Notes under the pieces: model-generated
The model's database searches: none
Seen by the model: only the letters and a program-made list of their open reading frames with translations
Told to the model about the DNA's origin: nothing
Assembly (NCBI GenBank): GCA_026874595.1
Contig: JAPPUL010000068.1
Span: 1,065,001 to 1,129,000 of the forward strand
Direction: 5' to 3'
Length of the DNA stretch: 64,000 nucleotides
From: Sipunculus nudus
Lineage: Eukaryota; Annelida; Sipuncula; Golfingiida; Sipunculidae
Program-made: the position numbers and the translations under genes
In this document: piece by piece, positions 52,730-62,676 of the stretch
Numbering within the stretch: position 1 is the stretch's first letter
Layout: every line of letters begins with the position of its first letter

Positions 52730-54268
52730 ATGAGTAAGAAGTCATTGCATAAGAAGGGATTATCTATAATAGTAATACTTTATTTTTCATTAAGTATAAT
52801 GTTAGATGCGTATGGGGAACTTGGAGGAGAGAATAGAGGAGAGAATAGAGGAGAGAATATATTAAGAGGGGATAGATTAAGCGAGAATGATAAAGAACTG
52901 CTTTATAAATACGCCTATAAAGCGGGTAATAAGCATTTTGCCTTAAAGGATTATACGAAGGCGTTATTTTACTATGAGATGGCGTTTGAATCGGGAGATA
53001 AAAAAAATCTTACAGGGCAGTTATTATATAATATAGGCTTGCTCTACAAATTAAAAAAAGAATACGAAAAGGCCCTAACATATTATAAGCTACTGGAGAC
53101 ATACAAAAGCGGACAAGAAGGGGATAAACTGATTTTGAGGGGCTATTATGAGATAGGGGATGTGTATAATGGATTAAAGGAATATAATAAAGCCTTAATT
53201 TACTATAAAAAGGCAAAGGGACTTGGGGAAGATATAATCTTGGTTAAGATATCGCAAGTATATTTAAATCTAAAAGATTATGCAGGAGCAGAGGGAGTAC
53301 TTAAGGGAGCGACAAAAGGTAGTAGCTTTAAGTCGAGAGGAGATGGTGTAAAGCAAAATAGATTTAAAAGGGAAAAAGGGGCAAAAGGGAAAGATATTAG
53401 GAGGAAGAATATTAAAAGGAAGAATATTAAAAGGAAGAATATTAAAGTAGAGAGTAGTTATAGTGGTCAGATATTGGAGGCTTTTGGGGATTTATATATG
53501 GCGATGGGGCGTAAAGAGGAGGCAATAAAATATTATAAAGATGCACTAGATAAGTTAAGGTATGAAAGGAGATTGTATACAAAACTTGGGCAGGGCTATT
53601 TAGCATTAAAAAGGTATAAGGAGTCATCAGAGTATTTTAAAAAAGCCTATAACTTGGGTAGAGACAGATTGGTTTTGGAGGGACTTGCGCATGCTTTAAT
53701 AGAGCAAAAAGAGTATCGGAAGGCGATAGAGGTTTTAGAAGTAGGGATAGAAGGAGCTTTAGATGTATCTAAAAATATAAGATTGTTGCTAGGGATAGCA
53801 TATTATAGGAACAAGCAGTATAATTACGCGCTTGGATATTTAATAGCTCTTATAAGAAGCGAGGACGGGATGGAGGGACTTTTACCTATGATAGGGTACG
53901 CATTATTTAATATAAAGGATTATACAAAGGCAATATTTTATTATAAATGGGCACTTGAAACAAACAGTCGTTCATTGGAATTCAGAGAGAAGCTTGCCTT
54001 ATCGTATTTCAAGATGGGTAGTTATTATCTTGCAGGCGAAGAATTTCTAAGACTTATTGAATTAGGTAAAAAGGATAAGCTAACTTTCTTACGTCTTGCA
54101 CAAAGTTATATGGGAATTAAAGAGTATGCTAAAGCGAATAAGGTACTAAATCATATAAGGGCTCGTTTTGTAGATTATGAAAAAGAGAAAATAAGAAAGT
54201 ATCAGGAGGAGATAGCCAAAAGCCAAAAGGCAGCAGTAGTCTCTTCAAAAGCCGTTAAAGCTAAATAA
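52730..54268 (+). CDS. Exported TPR-repeat protein
   Basis: A 512-residue protein with a signal peptide (about 1-29, IIVILYFSLSIMLDAYG) followed by some ten tetratricopeptide repeats (AGNKHFALKDYTKALFYYEMA is the first). Two internal short repeats break the pattern: a GENR unit repeated three times at about 33-44 and a basic KRKNI unit repeated three times at about 226-240, both made by in-frame tandem DNA repeats of 12 and 15 bp. It probably acts as a periplasmic scaffold; no partner is evident. Confidence 0.82.
   Translation: MSKKSLHKKGLSIIVILYFSLSIMLDAYGELGGENRGENRGENILRGDRLSENDKELLYKYAYKAGNKHFALKDYTKALFYYEMAFESGDKKNLTGQLLYNIGLLYKLKKEYEKALTYYKLLETYKSGQEGDKLILRGYYEIGDVYNGLKEYNKALIYYKKAKGLGEDIILVKISQVYLNLKDYAGAEGVLKGATKGSSFKSRGDGVKQNRFKREKGAKGKDIRRKNIKRKNIKRKNIKVESSYSGQILEAFGDLYMAMGRKEEAIKYYKDALDKLRYERRLYTKLGQGYLALKRYKESSEYFKKAYNLGRDRLVLEGLAHALIEQKEYRKAIEVLEVGIEGALDVSKNIRLLLGIAYYRNKQYNYALGYLIALIRSEDGMEGLLPMIGYALFNIKDYTKAIFYYKWALETNSRSLEFREKLALSYFKMGSYYLAGEEFLRLIELGKKDKLTFLRLAQSYMGIKEYAKANKVLNHIRARFVDYEKEKIRKYQEEIAKSQKAAVVSSKAVKAK
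53402..53446 (+). repeat. 15-bp in-frame repeat within the TPR gene
   Basis: Three copies of AGGAAGAATATTAAA encode a basic linker between TPR helices. Confidence 0.9.
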
Positions 54269-54301
54269 ACTTATAAAATACCAAATAGTTTAATATAGCT
54301 G

Positions 54302-54322
54302 CTATAGTAATAGCTACTATAG
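54302..54322. terminator. AT-rich stem-loop between convergent TPR and gyrB genes
   Basis: CTATAGTA and TACTATAG form an 8-bp stem around a five-base loop in the 59-base gap between convergent stops. It is followed on + by TTACTTTAC. It is weak as an intrinsic terminator but is the only hairpin seen at a convergent junction. Confidence 0.3.
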
Positions 54323-54327
54323 TTACT

Positions 54328-56250
54328 TTACACGTCTAAATTTTTAACTTTAACAGCATTGCCTTCGATAAAAAGCCTTCTAGGCTCAACCTTCTCACCC
54401 ATAAGTATAGAAAAGATTTCGTTAGCCTCAACAGCATCATCAAGAGTAATTTTCATAAGGCTACGTTTTTCAGGGTCCATAGTAGTCTCCCAAAGCTGGT
54501 CAGGATTCATCTCCCCCAGACCTTTATAACGCTGTATATAGACTTTCTGCGTACTATTAGGTCCAGCATGCTCTTTTAGTATACTATCTCTTTCCTTATC
54601 ACTATACGAGTAAAAGACTTTCTTAGGTCCGATAGAAATTTTGTAAAGAGGAGGCATAGCGATGTAAATATTGCCATTTTCAACAAGAGGGGTTAAGTAT
54701 CTATAAAAGAAAGTAAGAAGCAAAGTTCTAATATGCGAGCCATCGACATCAGCATCAGCCATAATGATAATCTTGTTATAGCGTAGTTTAGAATAGTCAA
54801 AATGCTGGTCAATTCCCGTGCCAAGGGTTGCAATAATTGGTTGTAGTTTATCATTATCAAGGACTTTCTCAATACGAGTTTTTTCAACATTAAGCATTTT
54901 ACCCCAAAGAGGTAAGATTGCCTGAAAAGCGCGATTACGACCCTGCTTAGCACTCCCTCCAGCAGAATCACCCTCAACAATATAAAGCTCACAAACGTCA
55001 GGATTTTTGTCGCTACAATCAGCAAGCTTCCCGGGCAAACTATCGCGTTCAAGAAAACTCTTTCTAACAGAGTCGCGTTTTGCCTGAGCAGCCTTACGCG
55101 CATTATAAGCAGAAATACACTTGGCAAATATTTTCTTACTAATGTTAGGATTGTCCTCGAAGAATTCCTTAAGGCCCTCAGTAGTAACGGACTCCGTAAT
55201 CCCCCGAACCTCGCTATTGCCGAGTTTAGTTTTAGTCTGTCCTTCGAACTGCGGGTTTTTGAGTTTGACACTAATTACAGCAGTAAGTCCCTCTCTAACA
55301 TCATCCCCTTCCAAGTTGCCCTTAAGCTTTTTATCAAGGCCAAGTTTTTTGATACCGTCATTAATAGTTTTAGTAAGAGCACTTCTAAAGCCGGCAAGAT
55401 GGGTCCCACCTTCTTTAGTATTTATGTTGTTGACATAGGTAAAGATGTTAGACTGAAAGCTTTCGTTGTACTCCATAGCGATTTCGATATGGAAATTATC
55501 CTTTTGGCGTTGGAAGTAAATGGGCTTATCATGTATGGGAGTTAGGATACCGTTTAAGTATTGTACAAAAGCAACAATACCGCCTTCGAATAAGAAAGAA
55601 TGTTTTTTAATGTCGTCATCCAGGCGTCTATCTTCTATATTGATAGAAATGCCTTTGTTAAGGAAAGCAAGTTCCCGAAGTCTGTTAGAAAGGGTATCGA
55701 AGCTAAAAGAAGTGGTTTCGAAGATGGAATCATCAGGTTTAAAGATTATGGTAGTGCCTCTTTTTGCGGCATCTGAGATTTCTTTAACATCTTCAATAGG
55801 AATACCGCGTTCATAAGCCTGAAAGTATGTTTTATTGTTCCTAAAGACATAAACCTTACAATACTCAGAAAGAGCATTAACAACAGAAACCCCAACACCA
55901 TGCAGCCCTCCGGAAACGCTGTAAGCATCGCTATCAAACTTGCCGCCAGCTCCTAAAGTAGTCATAACGACTTCTAAAGTAGAAACATTAACCTCCTTGT
56001 GGATATCAACAGGAATGCCTCTTCCGTTGTCCTGGACTTCGATAACGTTGTCAGGATAAATGATAATGTTAACAAGGGAACAATGCCCGATTAAAGCTTC
56101 ATCAATGCTATTGTCAACGACTTCATAAACGAGATGATGCAAGCCCTCAGAATTGGTAGAACCGATATACATGCTAGGTCTAATTCTAACATGTTCAATA
56201 CCTTCTTTAATCTGTACGTGTTCAGAAGTATATTCATGTTCAGCAGCCAT
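54328..56250 (-). CDS. gyrB: DNA gyrase subunit B
   Basis: A 640-residue GyrB: GHKL ATPase with VYEVVDNSIDEA, DNGRGIPV and GGLHGVGVSVVNAL; TOPRIM with EGDSAGGSAKQGRNR and DADVDGSHIRTLLL; C-terminal QRYKGLGEMNPDQLWETTMDP. It lacks the large insertion of the enterobacterial form. GGGAGG precedes the ATG at 56250; an in-frame ATG 12 bases further up is less likely. DUF721 lies just upstream; gyrA, recF, dnaN and dnaA are not in the window. Confidence 0.97.
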   Translation of the reverse strand: MAAEHEYTSEHVQIKEGIEHVRIRPSMYIGSTNSEGLHHLVYEVVDNSIDEALIGHCSLVNIIIYPDNVIEVQDNGRGIPVDIHKEVNVSTLEVVMTTLGAGGKFDSDAYSVSGGLHGVGVSVVNALSEYCKVYVFRNNKTYFQAYERGIPIEDVKEISDAAKRGTTIIFKPDDSIFETTSFSFDTLSNRLRELAFLNKGISINIEDRRLDDDIKKHSFLFEGGIVAFVQYLNGILTPIHDKPIYFQRQKDNFHIEIAMEYNESFQSNIFTYVNNINTKEGGTHLAGFRSALTKTINDGIKKLGLDKKLKGNLEGDDVREGLTAVISVKLKNPQFEGQTKTKLGNSEVRGITESVTTEGLKEFFEDNPNISKKIFAKCISAYNARKAAQAKRDSVRKSFLERDSLPGKLADCSDKNPDVCELYIVEGDSAGGSAKQGRNRAFQAILPLWGKMLNVEKTRIEKVLDNDKLQPIIATLGTGIDQHFDYSKLRYNKIIIMADADVDGSHIRTLLLTFFYRYLTPLVENGNIYIAMPPLYKISIGPKKVFYSYSDKERDSILKEHAGPNSTQKVYIQRYKGLGEMNPDQLWETTMDPEKRSLMKITLDDAVEANEIFSILMGEKVEPRRLFIEGNAVKVKNLDV

Positions 56251-56292
56251 TAAGCCTCCCAAATAGTTTTTTTTAAAAAAAGAGAATAAAAG

Positions 56293-56610
56293 TTAGTAAA
56301 TTTTAAAACGCAGTTTATGAACAAGCCTTTTCCCGACTTTCTTATTGATAGAATTGATCAAAAAAGATTGCGACAAAGCAATCTCATTAGCCAAAGCAGC
56401 AGAAGGGCAGCTAATGACAAGAGAGCCATTAGAAACAAATAAAGCTTTAGAATCTTTAATAATGTTAACCTCCATAGAGTTGTAAATATCAACAGCAGAA
56501 GCCTCAATTAAAGCAGGCGCCCAATTTTTCTCTTGAATCAAGTCTTTGATAATGGAGTTAATACCTTCAAGCTGCCGATTAAACTTATACTTCTGTTTTT
56601 TATAATACAT
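56293..56610 (-). CDS. DUF721 (DciA-like) protein
   Basis: A 105-residue protein of the DUF721 family, relatives of the helicase-loading factor DciA. A helical N-terminus is followed by SKALFVSNGSLVISCPSAALANEIALSQSFLI-like beta-alpha core, the family hallmark. It sits 42 bases upstream of gyrB on the same strand, the usual place for this family near recF/gyrB in several phyla. Confidence 0.82.
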   Translation of the reverse strand: MYYKKQKYKFNRQLEGINSIIKDLIQEKNWAPALIEASAVDIYNSMEVNIIKDSKALFVSNGSLVISCPSAALANEIALSQSFLINSINKKVGKRLVHKLRFKIY

Positions 56611-56873
56611 AAAAAGGACTAAACGCTACAAATAAATACATGTTAAAGAGATAAGAATAAAACACAAAAAGCGAAAAAAAGCGAATAAAAAAAATAAGAA
56701 AAGATGAATATGGTGAATATAATTAAAGAAAAAGGTAAAAAGGCAAAAAAAAAAGGATTAATAAAAGCGTTATTAAATATAATATATAGAGGATATAATA
56801 TTTACACTAAAGCAATAAATAACTATTGTTGTATTTAAAAATTAATTTGTATAAAAAAAGACAAATGTAAGTT

Positions 56874-58319
56874 ATGGAGAAGATGAAGAATAAAACTAAG
56901 CTGTTTCTAGTGGTTATGATATTGATTATGCAGTTTATATGGGAGAGAGGATATGGTAAGGATGCTTTAGGAGAGAAGGTATTATTAAGCTTGAAAGAGA
57001 GCCTTAGCTTGGTACTAAAGACAAATACAGAGTATCAAAGTTATATATATAAGACAAAATCGAGGTCTAAACAAATAGACGAAGCAAAGGCCAAATTGTA
57101 CTATCCAGATTTATCGTTATCAGCAGGATATCAGTATCAATATACAAGTCAAAGTGCAGGCTTACTAACTTTCCCAACAGCCCCTCACACCCTAACAAGC
57201 TCGCTAGATATAAATTACACAATATACGCATTTGGAAGGGATGGAGCAAAGCTATCGATAGCCGAAAGAGAATACGAGTTATCGATATTAGAAAAAGAAG
57301 CGTTAAAGGGACGTTTACTCAGGGAAGTACAAGAAGCGTACTACAGGGCGCTTCTTGCAAGACAAAACATAGAGATAAGAAAAGAAACAAGTAAATTGTT
57401 AGAAAGAACGCTTAAAGAGGAACGTAGGAATTATTTAAGGGGACGCTCGGACAAGACGGGATATATAAGGATAAATATACAATATACAAGTGATAGATTA
57501 GAAGAAGGGAAGGCAGAGGATGAGTATATAAAAGCATTAAATAATTTACTTATGCTATTGTCTTTAGAGCCGGTAACAGAAATAGGCAAATATGAGTTAA
57601 AGGAAGCGGGATTTCGTGAAGTAGTTTTAGAGAGAGAAGATATAGTAACGGAACGAGATTTTGTTATGGAAAAAGAAGCCTTAAGTTATATGAGCGAGTT
57701 AGATGGAGATTTAAAGGAGTTATTGAATAAAGCGAAGGAGAGGCGAATAGAGCTTAAGAAACTAAAGATAAGACAAAAGATATTGGAACATAATAAAACA
57801 GTAGTAAGTTCTTTATACAAACCGAGTTTATCGGTATACGGGTCAATTGGCTTAAGATATACCCAGCAGCCAGAACTAGGACTAAGTGGAATTAGTTTAG
57901 GAGACTACGATACACAAATTAATTATATAGCAGGAGTAAAGCTAAAAATGCCCTTAACCGAGCCTTTGATACCAAACTCATCAAGCCATAGTAAAGTAAA
58001 GAGTCTAAAATACGAGATAGGAGCCCTAGCAAAGGAGCTTGAGAGTGTATCAAAGAAGATAGAGCACGAGATAATATTAAAACAGCTTGAGTACAAAAGG
58101 TATGCAAAGAATTTAAGAGATAGGAAAGAGATATCGAAGTTATCGCAGGAGAATTTTAAGATAGTACGACGAGCATATAGAAAGGGAACGCTAGATTATA
58201 TAAAATATCTTGATGCGTATGTGCAGTATCAAAAAACGCAATTTGGGTATTACATGGAGTTATATAATTATAATAGGTCATACTTAAGGCTACTTGAGGC
58301 AATAGGGATATATTATTAA
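56874..58319 (+). CDS. TolC-family outer-membrane efflux protein
   Basis: A 481-residue outer membrane factor: signal peptide (about 1-28), then the duplicated TolC helical repeat pattern, with LSLKESLSLVLKTNTEYQ, DEAKAKLYYPDLSLSAGYQYQYTS at the first half and KPSLSVYGSIGL plus the long C-terminal coiled coil and DYIKYLDAYVQYQ in the second. First gene of a three-gene efflux set. TATAAT boxes at 56794-56799 and nearby may serve as promoter. Confidence 0.9.
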   Translation: MEKMKNKTKLFLVVMILIMQFIWERGYGKDALGEKVLLSLKESLSLVLKTNTEYQSYIYKTKSRSKQIDEAKAKLYYPDLSLSAGYQYQYTSQSAGLLTFPTAPHTLTSSLDINYTIYAFGRDGAKLSIAEREYELSILEKEALKGRLLREVQEAYYRALLARQNIEIRKETSKLLERTLKEERRNYLRGRSDKTGYIRINIQYTSDRLEEGKAEDEYIKALNNLLMLLSLEPVTEIGKYELKEAGFREVVLEREDIVTERDFVMEKEALSYMSELDGDLKELLNKAKERRIELKKLKIRQKILEHNKTVVSSLYKPSLSVYGSIGLRYTQQPELGLSGISLGDYDTQINYIAGVKLKMPLTEPLIPNSSSHSKVKSLKYEIGALAKELESVSKKIEHEIILKQLEYKRYAKNLRDRKEISKLSQENFKIVRRAYRKGTLDYIKYLDAYVQYQKTQFGYYMELYNYNRSYLRLLEAIGIYY

Positions 58320-58344
58320 ACGAGAGGCTATATAAATAAAGAGG

Positions 58345-58380
58345 GACAAAGAATTGGACAAAGAATTGGACAAAGAATTG
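58345..58380 (+). repeat. 12-bp repeat carrying candidate TTG start codons
   Basis: Three copies of GACAAAGAATTG (GGAC at the first junction) followed by a fourth, diverged unit ending in ATG. In frame with the adaptor gene the units encode DKEL; each ends with a TTG that could act as a start codon. Confidence 0.9.
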
Positions 58381-59313
58381 TATAAAGAAATGTTAGAGAT
58401 AAAAAAGGTAATAGTGTTATTGCTGATGTTAACAGTTGGTTTTCTTGGTTGTGAGGGTGAAGAAGAAGCTAAAGAGGCTGAGGATAAGAAGGGAGGAGCA
58501 GAGAAGGTATTGCAGGTGAGTGTTGTAGAAGTTGGTAAGGAGGTTGTGCGTGAGAGGTTGTCTTTAGTGGGAAGGGTTGAGGGTGAGGTTGAGCTAGATC
58601 TTTATCCGGATGTAGGAGTAGTTGGAATAGTACGAAATATTAAGGCAGTAGAGGGAAGTTATGTAAAGCGTGGAGAATATATAATGGAGCTAGATCAAAA
58701 GGCGGTAACGGGACGGGACTTTCGCCGATTTGTTTTACGAGCGAAGATGAGCGGGTATGTTTCGCGAGTTTATGTAGAGGAGGGTGAGCTTGTAAATGGA
58801 CAAAGGAAGCTGTGTCGGATAATAAGGGTCAAACGAGTTAAGGTGTATGTGGACGTACCGGAGAAGGACATATGGAAGGTGAGTGAAGGGCAGGAGGTAT
58901 TGATAAAGCCTAAGGGGTATGAAGGGGAAGGGATTTCAGGTAAGATAAGCCGCTTATACCCAGCACTTGATCCAAATACCTTAACACTGAGGACAGAAGT
59001 TATGGTAGAGAATGAAGGACTTAAGTTAAAGTCGGGAATGTTTACGCAGGTTATTATATTGCTTGATAAGAAAGAGGCATATACAGCCCCTCTTAGGAGT
59101 ATATTGATGGAAGACAACATATCCTATGTCTATCTTTATGATGCGGAAGCAGGAGTAGTAAATCGTCAAGACGTTTTATTGGGGCAGTATTACGAAGAAA
59201 AAGTAGAGATATTAAATGGCTTAAAGGGAGGAGAGAAGGTGGTGATAAAGGGTAATTACCGAGCATATGATGGAGAGAAGGTAAGGCTTTGGTCAGGAGC
59301 TGGGCTAGAGTAA
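58354..59313 (+). CDS. RND efflux periplasmic adaptor lipoprotein
   Basis: A 320-residue membrane-fusion protein. A lipobox FLGC (Cys33 from the TTG start) anchors it. A lipoyl-like half (LSLVGRVEGEVELDLYP, VEGSYVKRGEYIMEL) and the second half (LRAKMSGYVSRVYVEEGELV) flank a very short hairpin, so it is compact; a beta-barrel part (VKVYVDVPEKDIWKVSEGQEV) follows. GAGGG lies at good spacing before TTG 58354; ATG 58390 would give a more regular lipoprotein signal and is the alternative start. Confidence 0.88.
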   Translation: MDKELDKELYKEMLEIKKVIVLLLMLTVGFLGCEGEEEAKEAEDKKGGAEKVLQVSVVEVGKEVVRERLSLVGRVEGEVELDLYPDVGVVGIVRNIKAVEGSYVKRGEYIMELDQKAVTGRDFRRFVLRAKMSGYVSRVYVEEGELVNGQRKLCRIIRVKRVKVYVDVPEKDIWKVSEGQEVLIKPKGYEGEGISGKISRLYPALDPNTLTLRTEVMVENEGLKLKSGMFTQVIILLDKKEAYTAPLRSILMEDNISYVYLYDAEAGVVNRQDVLLGQYYEEKVEILNGLKGGEKVVIKGNYRAYDGEKVRLWSGAGLE

Positions 59314-59370
59314 GTTTAGGCTATAAATATTTAAAATAAAGATAAACACAGAAAACGGGATTAAGTATAA

Positions 59371-62300
59371 ATGAAAATAACGGGCAAGTTGATAGACAAG
59401 CCTATGCTGGTGGGGCTATTATTGACGATGATAGTGGTAGTAGGTGTTGTGTCAATAATGATGTCCTCACTTGAGCTATTTCCAAACATAGAAATACCCT
59501 TTGTATTTGTGACAGTAGAATATAGGGGAGCCTCACCGAGCGAGATAGAGTATCAAATAAACAATAAGATAGAGCAAGAGATAAGGAAGATAAACGATAT
59601 AAAGAACGTAACGTCGATAGCGCTACAAAATTTTGCTAGGGTGTTTGTAGAATTTGAATATGGAGTAGATAATAAAGAGAAGAAGCGGGAAGTAAATGAT
59701 GCGGTAATGAACATATTAAACGAGCTTCCAGATGATATAGAGACTCCAAGAATAGAAGGAATAGATGTAGCAAGCACCCCTGTAATGAATGTTATGCTTT
59801 ATGGAGAAGGATATGGTTATGAAGATCTGACGGTAATGGCGGAGGAGGTAGACAAAGTATTTACGAGTAATATAGAAGGGCTTTCTCGTGTTAGGTTATA
59901 TGGAGCATTAGATCGGGAGATAAGTGTATTCGTGGATCCTATAGAGCTATGGAAGAAACAGATATCGCTAGTAGAGATATTCAGATTTTTCCAAGGAGGA
60001 GCACTTGACAGTCCAGGTGGTGCGATAAAGATGGGGGATGTAGATTATCCGGTACGCGTTCTTGGATCATATAAGGATGCAGACGAGGTAAGAAATACGA
60101 TATTGCTTTATAAGGATGGCAAGCCAGTATATTTAAAAGATCTTGGTAATATAGAATTTGGGACAGAGAAGGTAAGAAGCTACGCAAGATATAATGGCAA
60201 GCCAGCAATAGCCCTTGCGATATTAAAGCAAAGGGAAGCAAATGTTCTTGAGGTATCGGAGTCAACGCAAAGAGTAATAGAAGGGATAGAGGGATCTGGT
60301 TTGCTACCGGAGGGTATAAAGTTAGCAGTAGTAGCAGATCAAGCAAGTGAAGTAAGGACCCGTCTTAAAGAGTTAGCCTCAAGTGCCCAACAAGGGATAA
60401 TAGTAGTATTCATAGTATTATTATTCGGGGTAGGGTTTCGGAATGCGTTATTAGCAACGCTTGCCGTACCTTTTTGTTTTCTATTTGCGATAATGGGGCT
60501 GTTTGTTTTAGGCGAGTCAATAAATAACATAGTCCAATTTGGTTTAATAATAATAATAGGGATAGTGGTAGACGGGGCAATAGTTGTAATGGAAAGCATA
60601 TATCGTCATATGGAGGGGGGTAAAGATAGGCTTGAGGCGGCTTATGATGGGACAGAAGAGGTGGGGAGCGCAGTAGTATCTGCAGTATTAACAACGATGG
60701 CCTCTTTTGCACCGATTTTCTTGATGAGCGGTGTAGTAGGAGCATTCATGTCATATATCCCAAAGACAGTATTACTAGCTTTAGTGGGGTCAATAATATT
60801 TGATCATGCGATAATCCCTGTGGTAGCAAGTAAATATCTGACTGTAAAGGGCGATGAAGGTTTTATAATAAGGTTATTTGCCAAGATGCGGCGTTGGACT
60901 GGTCGCAAAGATAGAGACTTAGGTGCTGGAGGGGATGGAGATTATATTGCAGGAGGGCGTTTGTGGACAAAAGATTTATTTAAGAAGGTACATGCAAAAC
61001 ATTCAAAGTTAATAAGGGCATCATTGCGGCACAAGTTTTTGGTGATGATATTGGCTTTGAGTGTATTTGTTATGGGGATATTGATATTACTTAGTCGAGA
61101 TGCAGAATTGTTTCCTGATATAGATCTTGGAAAGTTTATGATCTACGTAGAAATGCCAAAGGGTTATACTGTTGAGGCAACAGACAAGGTAACAAAGGAT
61201 ATAGAGCAAATTATATTACAATATATGTTTAGGGGAGGAGAGGAGGAGTTAGAAGAGAAAGAAGAGCAGATAGATAGCAAAAGGATAATAAAGTTTTATT
61301 CAACGACCGTTGGGGCAGGCGGTGCGAATGTAATGATAAATATGGGAGGAGAGTTTAGCGGGCCTAACACGGCACAAATTGATATAGATTTGATTCAGGC
61401 AGAATATAGGGATTATAGTCTAGAAGATTTCATGGCAGAACTTAGGAATGAGATATACGATAAGATAACGCCAGATGCCCGAGTTAGAGTAAGGAGTCCA
61501 AGGACGGGACCTCCGACAGCGGCGCCGATAAATGTAATAATATCAGGTAACAATATAAATGTCTTAAAGAAGCTTGCAGGGCGAGCGGAACAGATAGTAA
61601 AAGGAGTTGATGGAGCAATAGATATAAGGAACGATTATGGAGTAAGTAAACCTGAGGTTAGGGTAGAAATAGACAGGGCACGAGCCGAGAAATATGATTT
61701 ATCGGTACAAACGATTCAAAGCTATTTATTTGCAATGAACACAGGCTATGAGCTTGCCCGATATCAGTATGGGACAAAAGAATATAAGGTAAGGCTTAGA
61801 GTAGATGATAGGATATACAACAGGCGGATAGAAGACATATCAGCGATGGCAATATATAGCGAAAGGCTAAAAAGGCCCATAGCGCTAAACCAGTTTACGG
61901 ATATAGTATTAAAAAGCAATAGAAGTTATATAAGACGAGAAGACTTCAAACGTTCGATAGTAGTAAGCGGGGATGTAGATTTAACAAAGCGTTCACGCGG
62001 AGAGGTTGCGAAGGAGGTTATAGATATTTTATCGGATACGGAAACATTTTCTTTACCTAAGGGATATAGCGTTAGGTTTCGCGGAGAGAACGAGGATAGG
62101 GACAAATCGTTTGATGATTTGGGGAAAGCGTTTGTGATAGGCTTTCTTTTAATTTATTTTATAATAGTCTTACAGTTCAACTCATTTTTGCAACCTGTAG
62201 CAATACTAGTAACGGTATTGTTGTCAGTAGGTGGGGTCTCACTTGGAGTATTACTTAGTAATAGTAATCTTGGAATAATGGTTATGTTTGGAGGGATATC

Positions 62301-62664
62301 GCTTGCGGGAATTGTAGTAAACGACGCAATAGTTTTAGTAAGCTATGTAAATCTGCTACGCAAGCGAGGGCGTGGATTAAAAGAAGGAGTAATAGAAGCA
62401 AGCGAGACGCGGCTAAAAGCGATATTGCTAACAACCTTTACAACGATAGGAGGCTTATTACCCTTAGCCTTAGCAATAGGCGGGACTAGGTCATTCTGGA
62501 GTCCGATGGGTTGGGCGATAATAGGAGGACTTAGTCTTGCAACGGTTCAAACTTTGATAGTAGTTCCTGTGGTGTATGTATATTTGGAAGAAGGGAAAGA
62601 AAAGACGAAAGAGTTGTGTAAACGGTTATTAGAAAGGGTTAGGGGCAGAGGCAAAAGAGAGTAA
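59371..62664 (+). CDS. RND efflux transporter (AcrB/HAE1-like)
   Basis: A 1097-residue inner-membrane RND permease with the twelve-helix, two-large-loop plan: DKPMLVGLLLTMIVVVG at the first helix, EYRGASPSEIEYQINNKIE in the first porter loop, and matching helices in the C-terminal half. In TM4 the usual Asp-Asp proton pair reads VVDGAIVVME: Asp401 with Gly402. TM10 has GIVVNDAIVLVSY. Substrate unknown. It completes TolC-adaptor-RND, all on + with short gaps. No Shine-Dalgarno is evident. Confidence 0.93.
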   Translation: MKITGKLIDKPMLVGLLLTMIVVVGVVSIMMSSLELFPNIEIPFVFVTVEYRGASPSEIEYQINNKIEQEIRKINDIKNVTSIALQNFARVFVEFEYGVDNKEKKREVNDAVMNILNELPDDIETPRIEGIDVASTPVMNVMLYGEGYGYEDLTVMAEEVDKVFTSNIEGLSRVRLYGALDREISVFVDPIELWKKQISLVEIFRFFQGGALDSPGGAIKMGDVDYPVRVLGSYKDADEVRNTILLYKDGKPVYLKDLGNIEFGTEKVRSYARYNGKPAIALAILKQREANVLEVSESTQRVIEGIEGSGLLPEGIKLAVVADQASEVRTRLKELASSAQQGIIVVFIVLLFGVGFRNALLATLAVPFCFLFAIMGLFVLGESINNIVQFGLIIIIGIVVDGAIVVMESIYRHMEGGKDRLEAAYDGTEEVGSAVVSAVLTTMASFAPIFLMSGVVGAFMSYIPKTVLLALVGSIIFDHAIIPVVASKYLTVKGDEGFIIRLFAKMRRWTGRKDRDLGAGGDGDYIAGGRLWTKDLFKKVHAKHSKLIRASLRHKFLVMILALSVFVMGILILLSRDAELFPDIDLGKFMIYVEMPKGYTVEATDKVTKDIEQIILQYMFRGGEEELEEKEEQIDSKRIIKFYSTTVGAGGANVMINMGGEFSGPNTAQIDIDLIQAEYRDYSLEDFMAELRNEIYDKITPDARVRVRSPRTGPPTAAPINVIISGNNINVLKKLAGRAEQIVKGVDGAIDIRNDYGVSKPEVRVEIDRARAEKYDLSVQTIQSYLFAMNTGYELARYQYGTKEYKVRLRVDDRIYNRRIEDISAMAIYSERLKRPIALNQFTDIVLKSNRSYIRREDFKRSIVVSGDVDLTKRSRGEVAKEVIDILSDTETFSLPKGYSVRFRGENEDRDKSFDDLGKAFVIGFLLIYFIIVLQFNSFLQPVAILVTVLLSVGGVSLGVLLSNSNLGIMVMFGGISLAGIVVNDAIVLVSYVNLLRKRGRGLKEGVIEASETRLKAILLTTFTTIGGLLPLALAIGGTRSFWSPMGWAIIGGLSLATVQTLIVVPVVYVYLEEGKEKTKELCKRLLERVRGRGKRE

Positions 62665-62676
62665 GGAGAGAATAGG

